From assembly GCA_964402905.1 (NCBI GenBank), contig CAYODU010000018.1, positions 1-14,135 on the forward strand: a stretch of 14,135 bases of DNA, given 5' to 3'. The stretch comes from JABIDZ01 sp964402905 (GTDB lineage Archaea; Iainarchaeota; Iainarchaeia; Iainarchaeales; JAAZKV01). A model generated the notes under the pieces. The model ran no database searches. It was not told the origin of the DNA and saw only the letters and a program-made list of their open reading frames with translations. Both the position numbers and the translations under genes were made by a program. Positions 5,796 to 11,689 of this stretch are shown one piece after another (position 1 is the stretch's first letter; each line of letters begins with the position of its first letter).

Positions 5796-7208
5796 ATGGC
5801 TCTTGAAAGAAGTGTTTCTCTAAGACAAGCAGTGATATATGGAGTTGGAGTAATTCTTGGTGCTGGAATATATGCACTAATTGGTTCGGCTGCAGGAATA
5901 TCCGGTAATTTGCTTTGGCTTTCATTTGTTATTGCAGCAATAATAGCTTCTCTCACAGCATTTTCTTATGCCGAATTAAGTTCTTATTTTCCAAAAGAAA
6001 GTGCTGAATCAGTTTATGTAAAAAAAGCTTTTAACAAAAAGTTTCTTTCTTTTTTCATTGGTTTTGTTGCACTAATAACAACAATTTTTTCTGTTTCAAC
6101 TGTGGCGTGGGGTTTTGCAACTTACTTTAAATTTTTTTTTCCATTACCTGCAATAATAATAGCTCTTGTGATAATTGTTTTTTGTTCACTGGTTAATTTT
6201 CTTGGAATACAAGAGAGTGTTAAACTAAATATTGTTGCTACTTTTGTTGAAACAGCTGGTTTACTAATAATAATTGTTTTTGGTTTTAGATTTATTGGGG
6301 CAGCAAATTTACTTGAGGGTCCAATCGGAGTAACAGGAATAGGATTATTCTCAGCTTTGTTTTCAAGTGTTGCACTGATTTTTTTTGCTTATCTTGGTTT
6401 TGAGGGAATAGCAAATATTTCAGAAGAAGTTAATTCTGCAAAAACAACTGTTCCCAAAGCAATTATTTTGTCGCTATTAATTGCAACAATAATTTATGTT
6501 TTGGTTGCAGTGATTGCGGTGAGTGCCGTTTCTCCGCTCCAGTTAGCTGCCGCAACGAATGCAGAAAATGTTTTAACGCAGGGCCCGCTGGCGCTTGTGG
6601 CTGAAACAGTGGTTTATCCAGGCTTTGGTTTCTGGCTAAGCATAATGGCTTTGTTTGCAACTTTTAACACAATACTGATTTTGCTCGTCGTCGCAAGCAG
6701 ATTGGTTTATGGAATGGCAAAACAAAACTTTTTGCCACGCTTCTTTGCAAATACTGATAAAAAGACAAAGACTCCGCTGTACGCAGTGTTTTTTGTTGGG
6801 CTACTGTCTATGGCTTTTATCTTTGCCGGAAACATAGAAATACTCGGAAATCTTACGACATTAGGCGTTTTTTTGATGTTTTTCGCAGTAAATGCCTCTT
6901 TAATAGCGGTTAGGTACAAAGAAAACCCTAAGAAAATTAACTTTATTTCTCCACTGAATATTGGAAGAATGCCAGTTTTAGCTCTAATTGGAGCAGTTTT
7001 CTGCATTTTTATGTTTTTAACACAGTACTGGCGAGAAATTGATATCTTTGGTGTGGAAATGCCCTTGATAATATTTGGTGTAATAATTTTCTTATTTTCA
7101 ATTCCAATCTACTTTTATTTTAATGGAAAAACAAAAACAATGGGTTATGTAGCAAGCCATAAACGTAAGGGACAAAAGAAAAGAAAATGGGCTTATGAAG
7201 AAAGCTAA
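5796..7208 (+). CDS. APC-superfamily amino acid permease
   Basis: A 470-aa secondary transporter with about 12 hydrophobic segments, the normal size for the amino acid-polyamine-organocation superfamily. Segment 1 carries the unwound substrate-binding motif GVGVILGAGIY (16-26, pattern GxGxxxGxGI). The end of segment 2 has YAELSSYFP (58-66), and segment 6 has FFAYLGFEGIANISEE (196-211), matching the family FFAYxGFE...EE signature. The fifth-segment loop and the PxxxxxxxxxxxxIYxLV stretch (about 219-236) also fit. The C-terminus is basic and cytoplasmic. It probably imports amino acids by cation symport or exchange; substrate cannot be read from sequence. The start is well supported: GGGAG lies 5 nt before the ATG and overlaps the stop region of the preceding gene. 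It converges on kae1 with only 5 nt between stops. Confidence 0.93.
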   Translation: MALERSVSLRQAVIYGVGVILGAGIYALIGSAAGISGNLLWLSFVIAAIIASLTAFSYAELSSYFPKESAESVYVKKAFNKKFLSFFIGFVALITTIFSVSTVAWGFATYFKFFFPLPAIIIALVIIVFCSLVNFLGIQESVKLNIVATFVETAGLLIIIVFGFRFIGAANLLEGPIGVTGIGLFSALFSSVALIFFAYLGFEGIANISEEVNSAKTTVPKAIILSLLIATIIYVLVAVIAVSAVSPLQLAAATNAENVLTQGPLALVAETVVYPGFGFWLSIMALFATFNTILILLVVASRLVYGMAKQNFLPRFFANTDKKTKTPLYAVFFVGLLSMAFIFAGNIEILGNLTTLGVFLMFFAVNASLIAVRYKENPKKINFISPLNIGRMPVLALIGAVFCIFMFLTQYWREIDIFGVEMPLIIFGVIIFLFSIPIYFYFNGKTKTMGYVASHKRKGQKKRKWAYEES

Positions 7209-7213
7209 ATTAT

Positions 7214-8239
7214 TTATTTTCTCCAATTAACTCTAACATCATCAGTTCTTTGTTTTGGAAGTATTTCTGATTGATTAATTGTTGTTTTATTTTTGTGAGC
7301 ATGCATTATTATTCCTAACCACGCAATCATAGCAGCATTATCAACCATTACAGAATTAGGTGGAACAAATAGTTTTGCTCCTCTTTCCTCACACATTTTT
7401 CCAACCATTTCTTGCAAAGCTTTTGAACAACCAACTCCTCCGCCAAGAATAACTTCTTTTTTGTTTGTGTGAGCAAGAGCCCTTTCAGTTACTTCTGTTA
7501 ACATTGCAAAAGCGTTGTGGAGAGAAGAGTAAACCAAATCATTTATTTTTTGTTCTCTTTCTTTTTCAGAAATTTTTTCCATTTTAATTTCATTATATTT
7601 ATTTGTTGTTGCAGTAAGCAAACCGCTAAAAGCCAAGTCCATTCCTTTTACAGTATAAGGTAAATCAATTAATTTTTTCCCTAAGAAATACATTTTGTCT
7701 AGTGCTGGCCCAGCAGGAAAACCAATTCCAATTTTTCTGCCAAAAGTATCTAAAAAATTTCCTATTCCGGTATCAAGTGTTTCACCAAAAACTCTGTAAT
7801 AATTATTTTCGTAGCAAATAATTTGTGTGTTTGCTCCCGAAGCGTAAAGCAAAACAGGATCAATTGCGTTACAAAGTTTTCTTCCTATTTCAACGTGTGC
7901 TACACAATGATTAACTCCTATTAATGGAATATTGTGCATTAGTGAGAGTTGTCGTGCAGTAATTGCTCCGCACCTCAAAGCATTCCCTATTCCAGGTCCC
8001 TGGGAAAAAGCAATTAGATTAATTTCTTTTAATGCGACACCGGCTTTTTTTAGTGCACTATCCAAAACAATTGAAGCAATTTTGTAGTGGTGCTCCGCAA
8101 GTTCCCTAGGGATCATTCCACCACTATTTGTAGTATAAGAATCTTTTTCATTTGAAAGAATATTGCATTCTTGGTCAACAACACTCACACCAAAAGTGTG
8201 TGCAGTTGACTCTATTCCCAAACATAGGAAACGTTCCAT
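7214..8239 (-). CDS. kae1: tRNA N6-threonylcarbamoyladenosine synthase catalytic subunit Kae1
   Basis: A 341-aa Kae1/TsaD/OSGEP protein, the catalytic subunit of the KEOPS complex that transfers the threonylcarbamoyl group to A37 of ANN-decoding tRNAs. Visible signatures are GIESTAHTFG (8-17), SQGPGIGNALRCG (79-91), the metal-binding HCVAHVE (His111, His115), YASGANTQII (132-141), GETLDTGIGN (152-161), GGGVGCSK (266-273) and VDNAAMIAW (299-307, with Asp300 the third metal ligand). Two normally invariant glycines are Ala here: the family's SGGNTQ is SGANTQ, and DNGAMIAW is DNAAMIAW. The Bud32 kinase is not fused. The ATG at 8239 is chosen over an upstream in-frame ATG at 8299, because the extra 20 residues lie in promoter sequence and a TATA box (8261-8270) makes the 8239 start leaderless. 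Confidence 0.95.
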   Translation of the reverse strand: MERFLCLGIESTAHTFGVSVVDQECNILSNEKDSYTTNSGGMIPRELAEHHYKIASIVLDSALKKAGVALKEINLIAFSQGPGIGNALRCGAITARQLSLMHNIPLIGVNHCVAHVEIGRKLCNAIDPVLLYASGANTQIICYENNYYRVFGETLDTGIGNFLDTFGRKIGIGFPAGPALDKMYFLGKKLIDLPYTVKGMDLAFSGLLTATTNKYNEIKMEKISEKEREQKINDLVYSSLHNAFAMLTEVTERALAHTNKKEVILGGGVGCSKALQEMVGKMCEERGAKLFVPPNSVMVDNAAMIAWLGIIMHAHKNKTTINQSEILPKQRTDDVRVNWRK

Positions 8240-8260
8240 AACACTAGTAAAAACAAAACT

Positions 8261-8270
8261 ATTTTTAAAG
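8261..8270 (-). promoter_or_regulatory. TATA box of kae1
   Basis: On the minus strand CTTTAAAAAT is centred about 26 nt upstream of the kae1 ATG, predicting a leaderless transcript. The 124-nt space 8240-8363 is a divergent promoter region shared with the small gene at 8364. Confidence 0.5.
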
Positions 8271-8363
8271 AGAAAAAATATTTCCAAAAAAGAAAGCATT
8301 TTTTTATTTGTTTTGATTGGTTGGTAGTTATTCTTTTATTCTTCTTTTGTTAAATTATTAACT

Positions 8364-8675
8364 ATGACTACAAGAAAAAATAGGCCTGTTGTTTCGCGTC
8401 GGCTTTTAGAAAGTAATGATTGGTTTTTGAGGGGAAAAGGATTACCGGCGACGGAATTATTGAGAAAAAGGGATTCGATTAAAAAAATGCTTAATTCTTC
8501 TCCAAGTCCTGCGCAGGCATATGTTGAAAATATTGCCAAAATAAGGGCTCTTTTTGGAAAACATGAAAGAAGGATTATCTTAATGAGAATAATAAAGAAA
8601 ACAAGACCTTATTTTATAATTGATACACGGAGCACAGAACAAGCACTTCAAAAAATTGTTCAAAGTATTTCATAA
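8364..8675 (+). CDS. Uncharacterised 103-aa basic protein
   Basis: I do not recognise this protein. It is 103 residues, strongly basic, and without a hydrophobic segment or Cys. The N-terminus MTTRKNRPVVSRRLL is followed by predicted helical stretches (about 28-45 and 50-78) and a KKTRPYFIIDTRSTEQALQKIV ending that could form a strand-helix pair. The composition fits a nucleic-acid-binding or ribosome-associated protein, but nothing more specific can be said. Two points support it as real: it is the longest frame on the plus strand between a divergent promoter region and a downstream hairpin pair, and its codon use resembles its neighbours. No SD is seen; an AT-rich stretch lies before the ATG. 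It diverges from kae1 and converges on the toxin gene. Confidence 0.62.
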   Translation: MTTRKNRPVVSRRLLESNDWFLRGKGLPATELLRKRDSIKKMLNSSPSPAQAYVENIAKIRALFGKHERRIILMRIIKKTRPYFIIDTRSTEQALQKIVQSIS

Positions 8676-8697
8676 AAAAAATTTAGATGAAAAGTTA

Positions 8698-8776
8698 TTG
8701 AACCTTTTGTGGAAAAGGTTCGCGAAAAAATGGCTTTGCCTTGAACCTTTTGTGGAAAACCTAGTTAACTGGTTTT
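8698..8776. repeat. 19-bp direct repeat with competing hairpins between convergent genes
   Basis: TTGAACCTTTTGTGGAAAA occurs exactly twice, at 8698-8716 and 8741-8759. The first copy extends into a perfect hairpin, GAACCTTTT / loop GTGG / AAAAGGTTC (8700-8721, 9-bp stem). The second copy lacks the closing arm; instead its end starts another hairpin, AAAACC...GGTTTT with an AGTTAACT centre (8756-8776), ending two bases before the toxin stop codon. The GGTTC at 8717-8721 could pair with the GAACC of either copy. The structures probably serve as 3' ends for the two converging transcripts. Confidence 0.7.
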
Positions 8777-8777
8777 G

Positions 8778-9095
8778 CTATTTCTTTAATCCAGATATTT
8801 TTTTCTCAATTTCTTTGTACAAAATTATTTTTTTTTGTGGAGTTAAGGAAAATAAATGTTTTTCAATTAGTTCTTTTCCAATCGTGAAGATATAGTTAGT
8901 TTTTATTATGGAATCTTTTATTGCCCCTTCTTTTTTTGTTATAGGAATTCCTTTCATTTGTGGATTACTTGTTATGCCGGCAACAACAATGTTTTCCATT
9001 TCTTCAAAAAGTATTACGGCCGGTCTTTTTTTTATCCCTAACATATCCGTAAATTGTACATTTGCCAAAACAACCTCTCCGCAGGAATAGCTCAT
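8778..9095 (-). CDS. mazF: MazF/PemK-family endoribonuclease toxin
   Basis: A 105-aa MazF-type toxin; the family cuts mRNA or other RNA at short sequences and stops growth when freed from its antitoxin. Visible family features are the N-terminal GEVVLANVQFTD (6-17), KKRPAVIL (22-29) with the catalytic-region Arg24, AGITSN (39-44) with Thr42/Ser43 in the position of the catalytic Thr/Ser, and the late TIGKELIEKHLFSLT segment that matches the usual 'i...k..i...G.l' helix region. Length is normal (100-120 aa). The Gly usually found after that helix is replaced by Phe82 or a neighbour, a minor deviation. The gene starts 4 nt after the stop of its antitoxin, so translation is probably coupled; a GGCGTGA in the antitoxin end can act as SD. 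Confidence 0.87.
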   Translation of the reverse strand: MSYSCGEVVLANVQFTDMLGIKKRPAVILFEEMENIVVAGITSNPQMKGIPITKKEGAIKDSIIKTNYIFTIGKELIEKHLFSLTPQKKIILYKEIEKKISGLKK

Positions 9096-9099
9096 TCAA

Positions 9100-9327
9100 T
9101 CACGCCTTTTCCCAGATTTCATCTTCTTTATTATTCCAAAGCTCTTTCATTTTCTTTTGTTGTATGGAATGCAAGAATTCATCATATTGCCCCACTTTTT
9201 TTGCCTGTTTGAAAGTAGCAACCATTTCAGAGATGAGTTCTGAGTAACTTTGCCTAGGGTACTTCTTTACTTTTTTTAATTCCAAAACAACATCTTTTGG
9301 TAGTTGAATTGTAGTAACTTCATTCAT
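9100..9327 (-). CDS. RHH-like antitoxin of the MazF pair
   Basis: A 75-aa protein encoded directly upstream of the toxin. The N-terminus has the layout of a ribbon-helix-helix DNA-binding fold: a strand TTIQLPKDV (5-13), helix VLELKKVKK (14-22), a turn, then helix SYSELISEMVATFKQ (27-41). Residues 45-75 (rich in charged and Trp residues: WNN, IWEKA) are the expected flexible toxin-binding tail. In type II systems the antitoxin masks the toxin active site and, with it, represses the shared promoter. The 20-bp palindrome just upstream (9345-9364) is the natural operator. The start ATG at 9327 places the message about 7 nt or less from the predicted transcript start, with no SD. Confidence 0.85.
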   Translation of the reverse strand: MNEVTTIQLPKDVVLELKKVKKYPRQSYSELISEMVATFKQAKKVGQYDEFLHSIQQKKMKELWNNKEDEIWEKA

Positions 9328-9335
9328 ATGAACAC

Positions 9336-9366
9336 ATATAACTATTATATAACTAGTTATATAAAT
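9336..9366 (-). promoter_or_regulatory. Toxin-antitoxin promoter with palindromic operator over the TATA box
   Basis: TTATATAACTAGTTATATAA (9345-9364) is a perfect 20-bp palindrome. It overlaps the TATA box, which on the minus strand reads ATTTATATAA (9357-9366) and predicts a start near 9334. A further half-site, ATATAACTA (9336-9344), repeats the one at 9347-9355 with an 11-bp spacing, so three half-sites sit on one helical face. This is the arrangement expected for cooperative binding of an RHH antitoxin dimer or toxin-antitoxin complex, giving direct occlusion of TBP. Confidence 0.75.
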
Positions 9367-9441
9367 CTTTCTTGAGTTTTATGCCGGTGCCTTCAAACAG
9401 AAAACAAAAAAAGCATACAATTTATTAATTCCCTGGACGTA

Positions 9442-10071
9442 ATGTTTTCTATGCCTGTAAGACCTTTAGTTCGAAGCAAAAACGAAAGAAACGTTTCTAT
9501 GCAAGTATTGAAAAAAAGAAGGCGAGTACTTCGCGTAGTGCACTACTTTGGTAGAAAAGGTCTTTCTCCGATGGAAATTCAAAAGGAATTAGCTAAGCGC
9601 GGAATGAAATTAAATTATGGCCAAGTTTATGCTGCAGCAAGAAAAGAAGGAGTTATTGTAATAAAGCCAAAGTCAAAAAAACTAAAAGTACTTTCTCCAG
9701 AAGAGTTAGCAAAAAAAGCAAGAATAGAAGCAGAAAAAGAAGCTGCTGGAGAAATCTCTCCTTTTGAATTAGCATTTAGGGGAATGAAATCAAAAGAGCT
9801 TATTAGAGGAATGACTCCTAGTGGAATAGTTGTTCCATCCCCAAAAGCAACAAAATTAGTTGAAGCAAGATTAGCTCAAATAGAAACTGCTTTTCTAGGA
9901 GTAAGAAGAATTGAAGAAGGATTTGGCGCTACTGAAAAAGCTAGGATTGGTGCGGAGGTTCTTCGAGAGCGTTTATCTAGTGAAAGAGAAGTTTTAGCAA
10001 AATTTAATCAAGGCCGTGCAACGGGAGAAGACTTGCCTAATCTTTGGGGTTACCTCAGAGAACTAATTTAA
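9442..10071 (+). CDS. Uncharacterised 209-aa protein with HTH-like N-terminal domain
   Basis: I cannot name the family. Residues about 18-75 look like a winged or plain helix-turn-helix: RRVLRVVHYFGRKGLSP, then MEIQKELAKRGM, then LNYGQVYAAARKEGVI, the pattern of three helices ending in a basic wing (IKPKSKKLKVL). Residues about 84-100 are a charged helix rich in A, E and K, and 125-209 are mostly helical with no known motif. There are no membrane segments and no Cys. A DNA-binding or RNA-binding role is likely but not shown. The start is ambiguous: an ATG at 9451 (206 aa, MPVRPLV) fits better with the AT-rich box at 9419-9430, which would put the transcript start near 9446-9449, than the ATG at 9442. 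It diverges from the toxin-antitoxin operon. Confidence 0.72.
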   Translation: MFSMPVRPLVRSKNERNVSMQVLKKRRRVLRVVHYFGRKGLSPMEIQKELAKRGMKLNYGQVYAAARKEGVIVIKPKSKKLKVLSPEELAKKARIEAEKEAAGEISPFELAFRGMKSKELIRGMTPSGIVVPSPKATKLVEARLAQIETAFLGVRRIEEGFGATEKARIGAEVLRERLSSEREVLAKFNQGRATGEDLPNLWGYLRELI

Positions 10072-10104
10072 CTTGTTTTTTATTTTTTACCAAATAAAAA
10101 AGAT

Positions 10105-10656
10105 CTAAATCAAAGCATACATTGCTATTGCAATAAAATTATAGAGTAAGTGTCCAAAGTAGTTTTGGAATAAAGAATTATTTTTCTTGTACCAGTAAGC
10201 TAGTATTAATCCAAGTATAAAGACTCCAATTGTTTCTGCTATTGATTCGTAACCTAGATGAAAAATAGTGAATAGGAGCGTTGGTAAAATGACTCCGACT
10301 CTTGGAACCAAAAATGCTCGGAAAAAAAATTCTTCAGCAAAAACAACAATAATTATAGTTAAAATAAAAAGAACCATATTGCTGTTTATTGAAACAGCTA
10401 TTACGTTTCCAACATTCACCAAATCATTTACTGGTAAATTAGTTGTCCAGTTTACAATATTTAGTCCAGCTGAGATTACAAGAAAACCAATGAAAAGCGC
10501 ACCAAATAATGCAATAGCTCCGCCAAATTCTTTTTTGTGTCCCTTGTATTTTGGTAGAAGTTGTTTTATTGTTTCTTCCCAAGAAACATTTTTTATTACT
10601 CTTAAATAAAATAGTGGTGCTAATAAAAAGAAAGTAATTAGGGCCTCGTAGTACAT
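10105..10656 (-). CDS. CPBP-family intramembrane metalloprotease (CAAX/Abi type)
   Basis: A 183-aa membrane protein of the CAAX protease / bacteriocin-processing family (Rce1-like glutamyl intramembrane protease). The three diagnostic motifs are visible: AEEFFFRAF (107-115; Glu108, Glu109, Arg113), FTIFHLG (129-135; His133) and HLLYN (169-173; His169, Asn173). About five hydrophobic segments surround them. Family members cleave prenylated or peptide substrates in the membrane, and in prokaryotes are linked with bacteriocin maturation, immunity or surface-protein processing. No substrate gene is recognisable next to it. On the minus strand AATTAAATAC (about 10676-10685) lies 25 nt upstream of the ATG and predicts a leaderless transcript. 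It converges on the 209-aa gene, with 33 nt between stops. Confidence 0.88.
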   Translation of the reverse strand: MYYEALITFFLLAPLFYLRVIKNVSWEETIKQLLPKYKGHKKEFGGAIALFGALFIGFLVISAGLNIVNWTTNLPVNDLVNVGNVIAVSINSNMVLFILTIIIVVFAEEFFFRAFLVPRVGVILPTLLFTIFHLGYESIAETIGVFILGLILAYWYKKNNSLFQNYFGHLLYNFIAIAMYALI

Positions 10657-10701
10657 TACAAAAACAGTTCTTGCAAGTATTTAATTGTTTTTATTCAGAA
10701 A

Positions 10702-10763
10702 TAATTAGTTTTTTTCAAAAAAATACTGTGAATAAAAAAATATTTTGTGAAAATTATTTTTTT
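10702..10763. repeat. Copy 1 of a 61-62-bp direct repeat
   Basis: Near-identical to 11422-11482. The first 28 bases differ only by one T in a T-run; AATACTGTGAATAAAAAAAT is shared exactly in the centre, and the final 20 bases differ at a few positions. On the minus strand the copy lies 9 nt downstream of the stop of the 131-aa gene and presents several T-runs, so it could terminate that transcript. Confidence 0.8.
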
Positions 10764-10772
10764 ATTTCTTCT

Positions 10773-11168
10773 TTATTTGTGTTTCTTTTGTGTTCCAAGT
10801 TGGTTTCTTACTATAGGTAGTTTTCTAAATCCATAAGCTGGGCTTGTAGCTTTAAGGTAAGGTATTCTTTTTTTCAAACGACCTGGTAGTAAATAATATC
10901 TTCTTAGTCTAATTGCTGACTCAAGTGAATGTAAAAGGGCTTTTCTGTTTGGAGTGACAGCTTTTTTTCTTACGCTCTTCAACCACACTTCTAAAACAGC
11001 GACTTGTTGTTTTTCGGTCAGTCCGCTGTACCATTCATCTTTTGCGAGTGCTCTTCGCATTGTCGATCCAGCGGGTTTTCCTAATCTTTGGACCGTCCAA
11101 ACCTCTTTATCAATTTTTTTTAGAATTTCCAGAACTTTTCTTTTGTTCATAACTTTTTCTTTATTCAT
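10773..11168 (-). CDS. Uncharacterised 131-aa basic protein between direct repeats
   Basis: I do not recognise this protein. It is 131 residues, strongly basic, soluble and Cys-free. Two Met codons are possible starts: 11168 (MNKEKVM...) and 11150 (MNKRKVLEIL, 125 aa). The box at 11180-11192 predicts a start near 11163, which favours the shorter form. The central region (about 45-95) reads as consecutive helices with LTEKQQVAVLEVWLKSV and ALLHSLESAIRLRRYY. The C-terminus, rich in K/R/P/Y, ends GTQKKHK and looks RNA- or ribosome-binding; this is inference. The gene is enclosed by the 61-bp direct repeats at 10702 and 11422, so it lies on a roughly 720-bp unit that recombination between the repeats could delete or duplicate. 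Confidence 0.65.
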   Translation of the reverse strand: MNKEKVMNKRKVLEILKKIDKEVWTVQRLGKPAGSTMRRALAKDEWYSGLTEKQQVAVLEVWLKSVRKKAVTPNRKALLHSLESAIRLRRYYLLPGRLKKRIPYLKATSPAYGFRKLPIVRNQLGTQKKHK

Positions 11169-11179
11169 GCGTTACCACA

Positions 11180-11192
11180 AATAAATACCTTT
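11180..11192 (-). promoter_or_regulatory. TATA/BRE-type promoter of the 131-aa gene
   Basis: On the minus strand AAAGGTATTTATT, identical over 13 bases to the lipoprotein promoter at 448-460. It predicts initiation near 11163, between the two candidate start codons of the gene. Confidence 0.45.
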
Positions 11193-11421
11193 ACAGGAAC
11201 TACTTTAATCTTTGCTAATGCTTGTTTTTGTTTGTAATCTGTTTAATTTAGGTGTCTGTGATAAACTCTTTTTAAAAAAAAAGTGATTATTTATAACTAG
11301 TTTAAAATTAATTTTATATAAAGTTTTTTAGTTTATCTTTAATTTTAGATATAATTAGTCTACAAAGCAATTTTTCTATCAATTACTCTTGTATTTTTCC
11401 TTGAAAAATGTTCCTCAAAAG
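11193..11421. other. AT-rich spacer with no gene seen
   Basis: No plausible coding frame, tRNA or GC-rich RNA structure on either strand. The only items are a weak CTTTTT/AAAAAG inverted repeat near 11264-11282, an ATAACTAGTT core at 11293-11302 shared with the toxin-antitoxin operator, and a short TTTTTC/GAAAAA hairpin near 11394-11408. Confidence 0.5.
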
Positions 11422-11482
11422 TAATTAGTTTTTTCAAAAAAATACTGTGAATAAAAAAATATTGTGTAAAAATTATTTTTTC
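11422..11482. repeat. Copy 2 of the 61-62-bp direct repeat
   Basis: Partner of 10702-10763. This copy overlaps the stop codon and last codons of eS31 (stop at 11473-11475) and extends 50 nt past it. On the minus strand it presents T-runs directly after the gene, consistent with a terminator for the ribosomal-protein operon. The copies are about 720 bp apart. Confidence 0.8.
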
Positions 11483-11640
11483 ATTGTGTAACTGCATTTT
11501 CCGCAAGTGTATCTGTCTTTGTGTTCGGCCATGAATACTCCGGCACCGCACTTTGGGCAAAATTTTCCTTTTCTTTTTAGTTCTCCGCTTGTGTCATACA
11601 TATTTGATTTTTTTATTTTTGTTTTTTCTTTTCCAGTCAT
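11473..11640 (-). CDS. rps27ae: Ribosomal protein eS31 (S27ae)
   Basis: A 55-aa small-subunit ribosomal protein, the archaeal counterpart of the C-terminal part of the eukaryotic ubiquitin-S27a fusion; no ubiquitin is attached here. Two CxxC pairs form the zinc ribbon (FCPKCGAGVFM with C28/C31, and YTCGKCSYTM with C46/C49). The lysine-rich N-terminus (KEKTKIKKS, then ELKRKGKF) is typical. Length agrees with archaeal members (50-60 aa), which is too short for usual ORF filters. It follows eS24 by 49 nt on the same strand and closes the operon. GGGGTTGA ahead of the ATG is a weak ribosome binding site. Its 3' end lies inside repeat copy 2. Confidence 0.9.
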   Translation of the reverse strand: MTGKEKTKIKKSNMYDTSGELKRKGKFCPKCGAGVFMAEHKDRYTCGKCSYTMKK

Positions 11641-11689
11641 AAATTCAACCCCATTTTTTTCTTATTCTTCATTTTTTTGTTTTAGTATT

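Noticed and set aside
707..10656. Defence island made of helicase, MazF pair and CPBP protease
   Set aside because: The genes are scattered among housekeeping genes, are in different orientations and share no operon. No nuclease or other known defence partner accompanies the helicase.
11360..11560. 66-aa minus-strand frame
   Set aside because: It overlaps eS31 in another frame and the repeat, with no ribosome binding site and no recognisable pattern.
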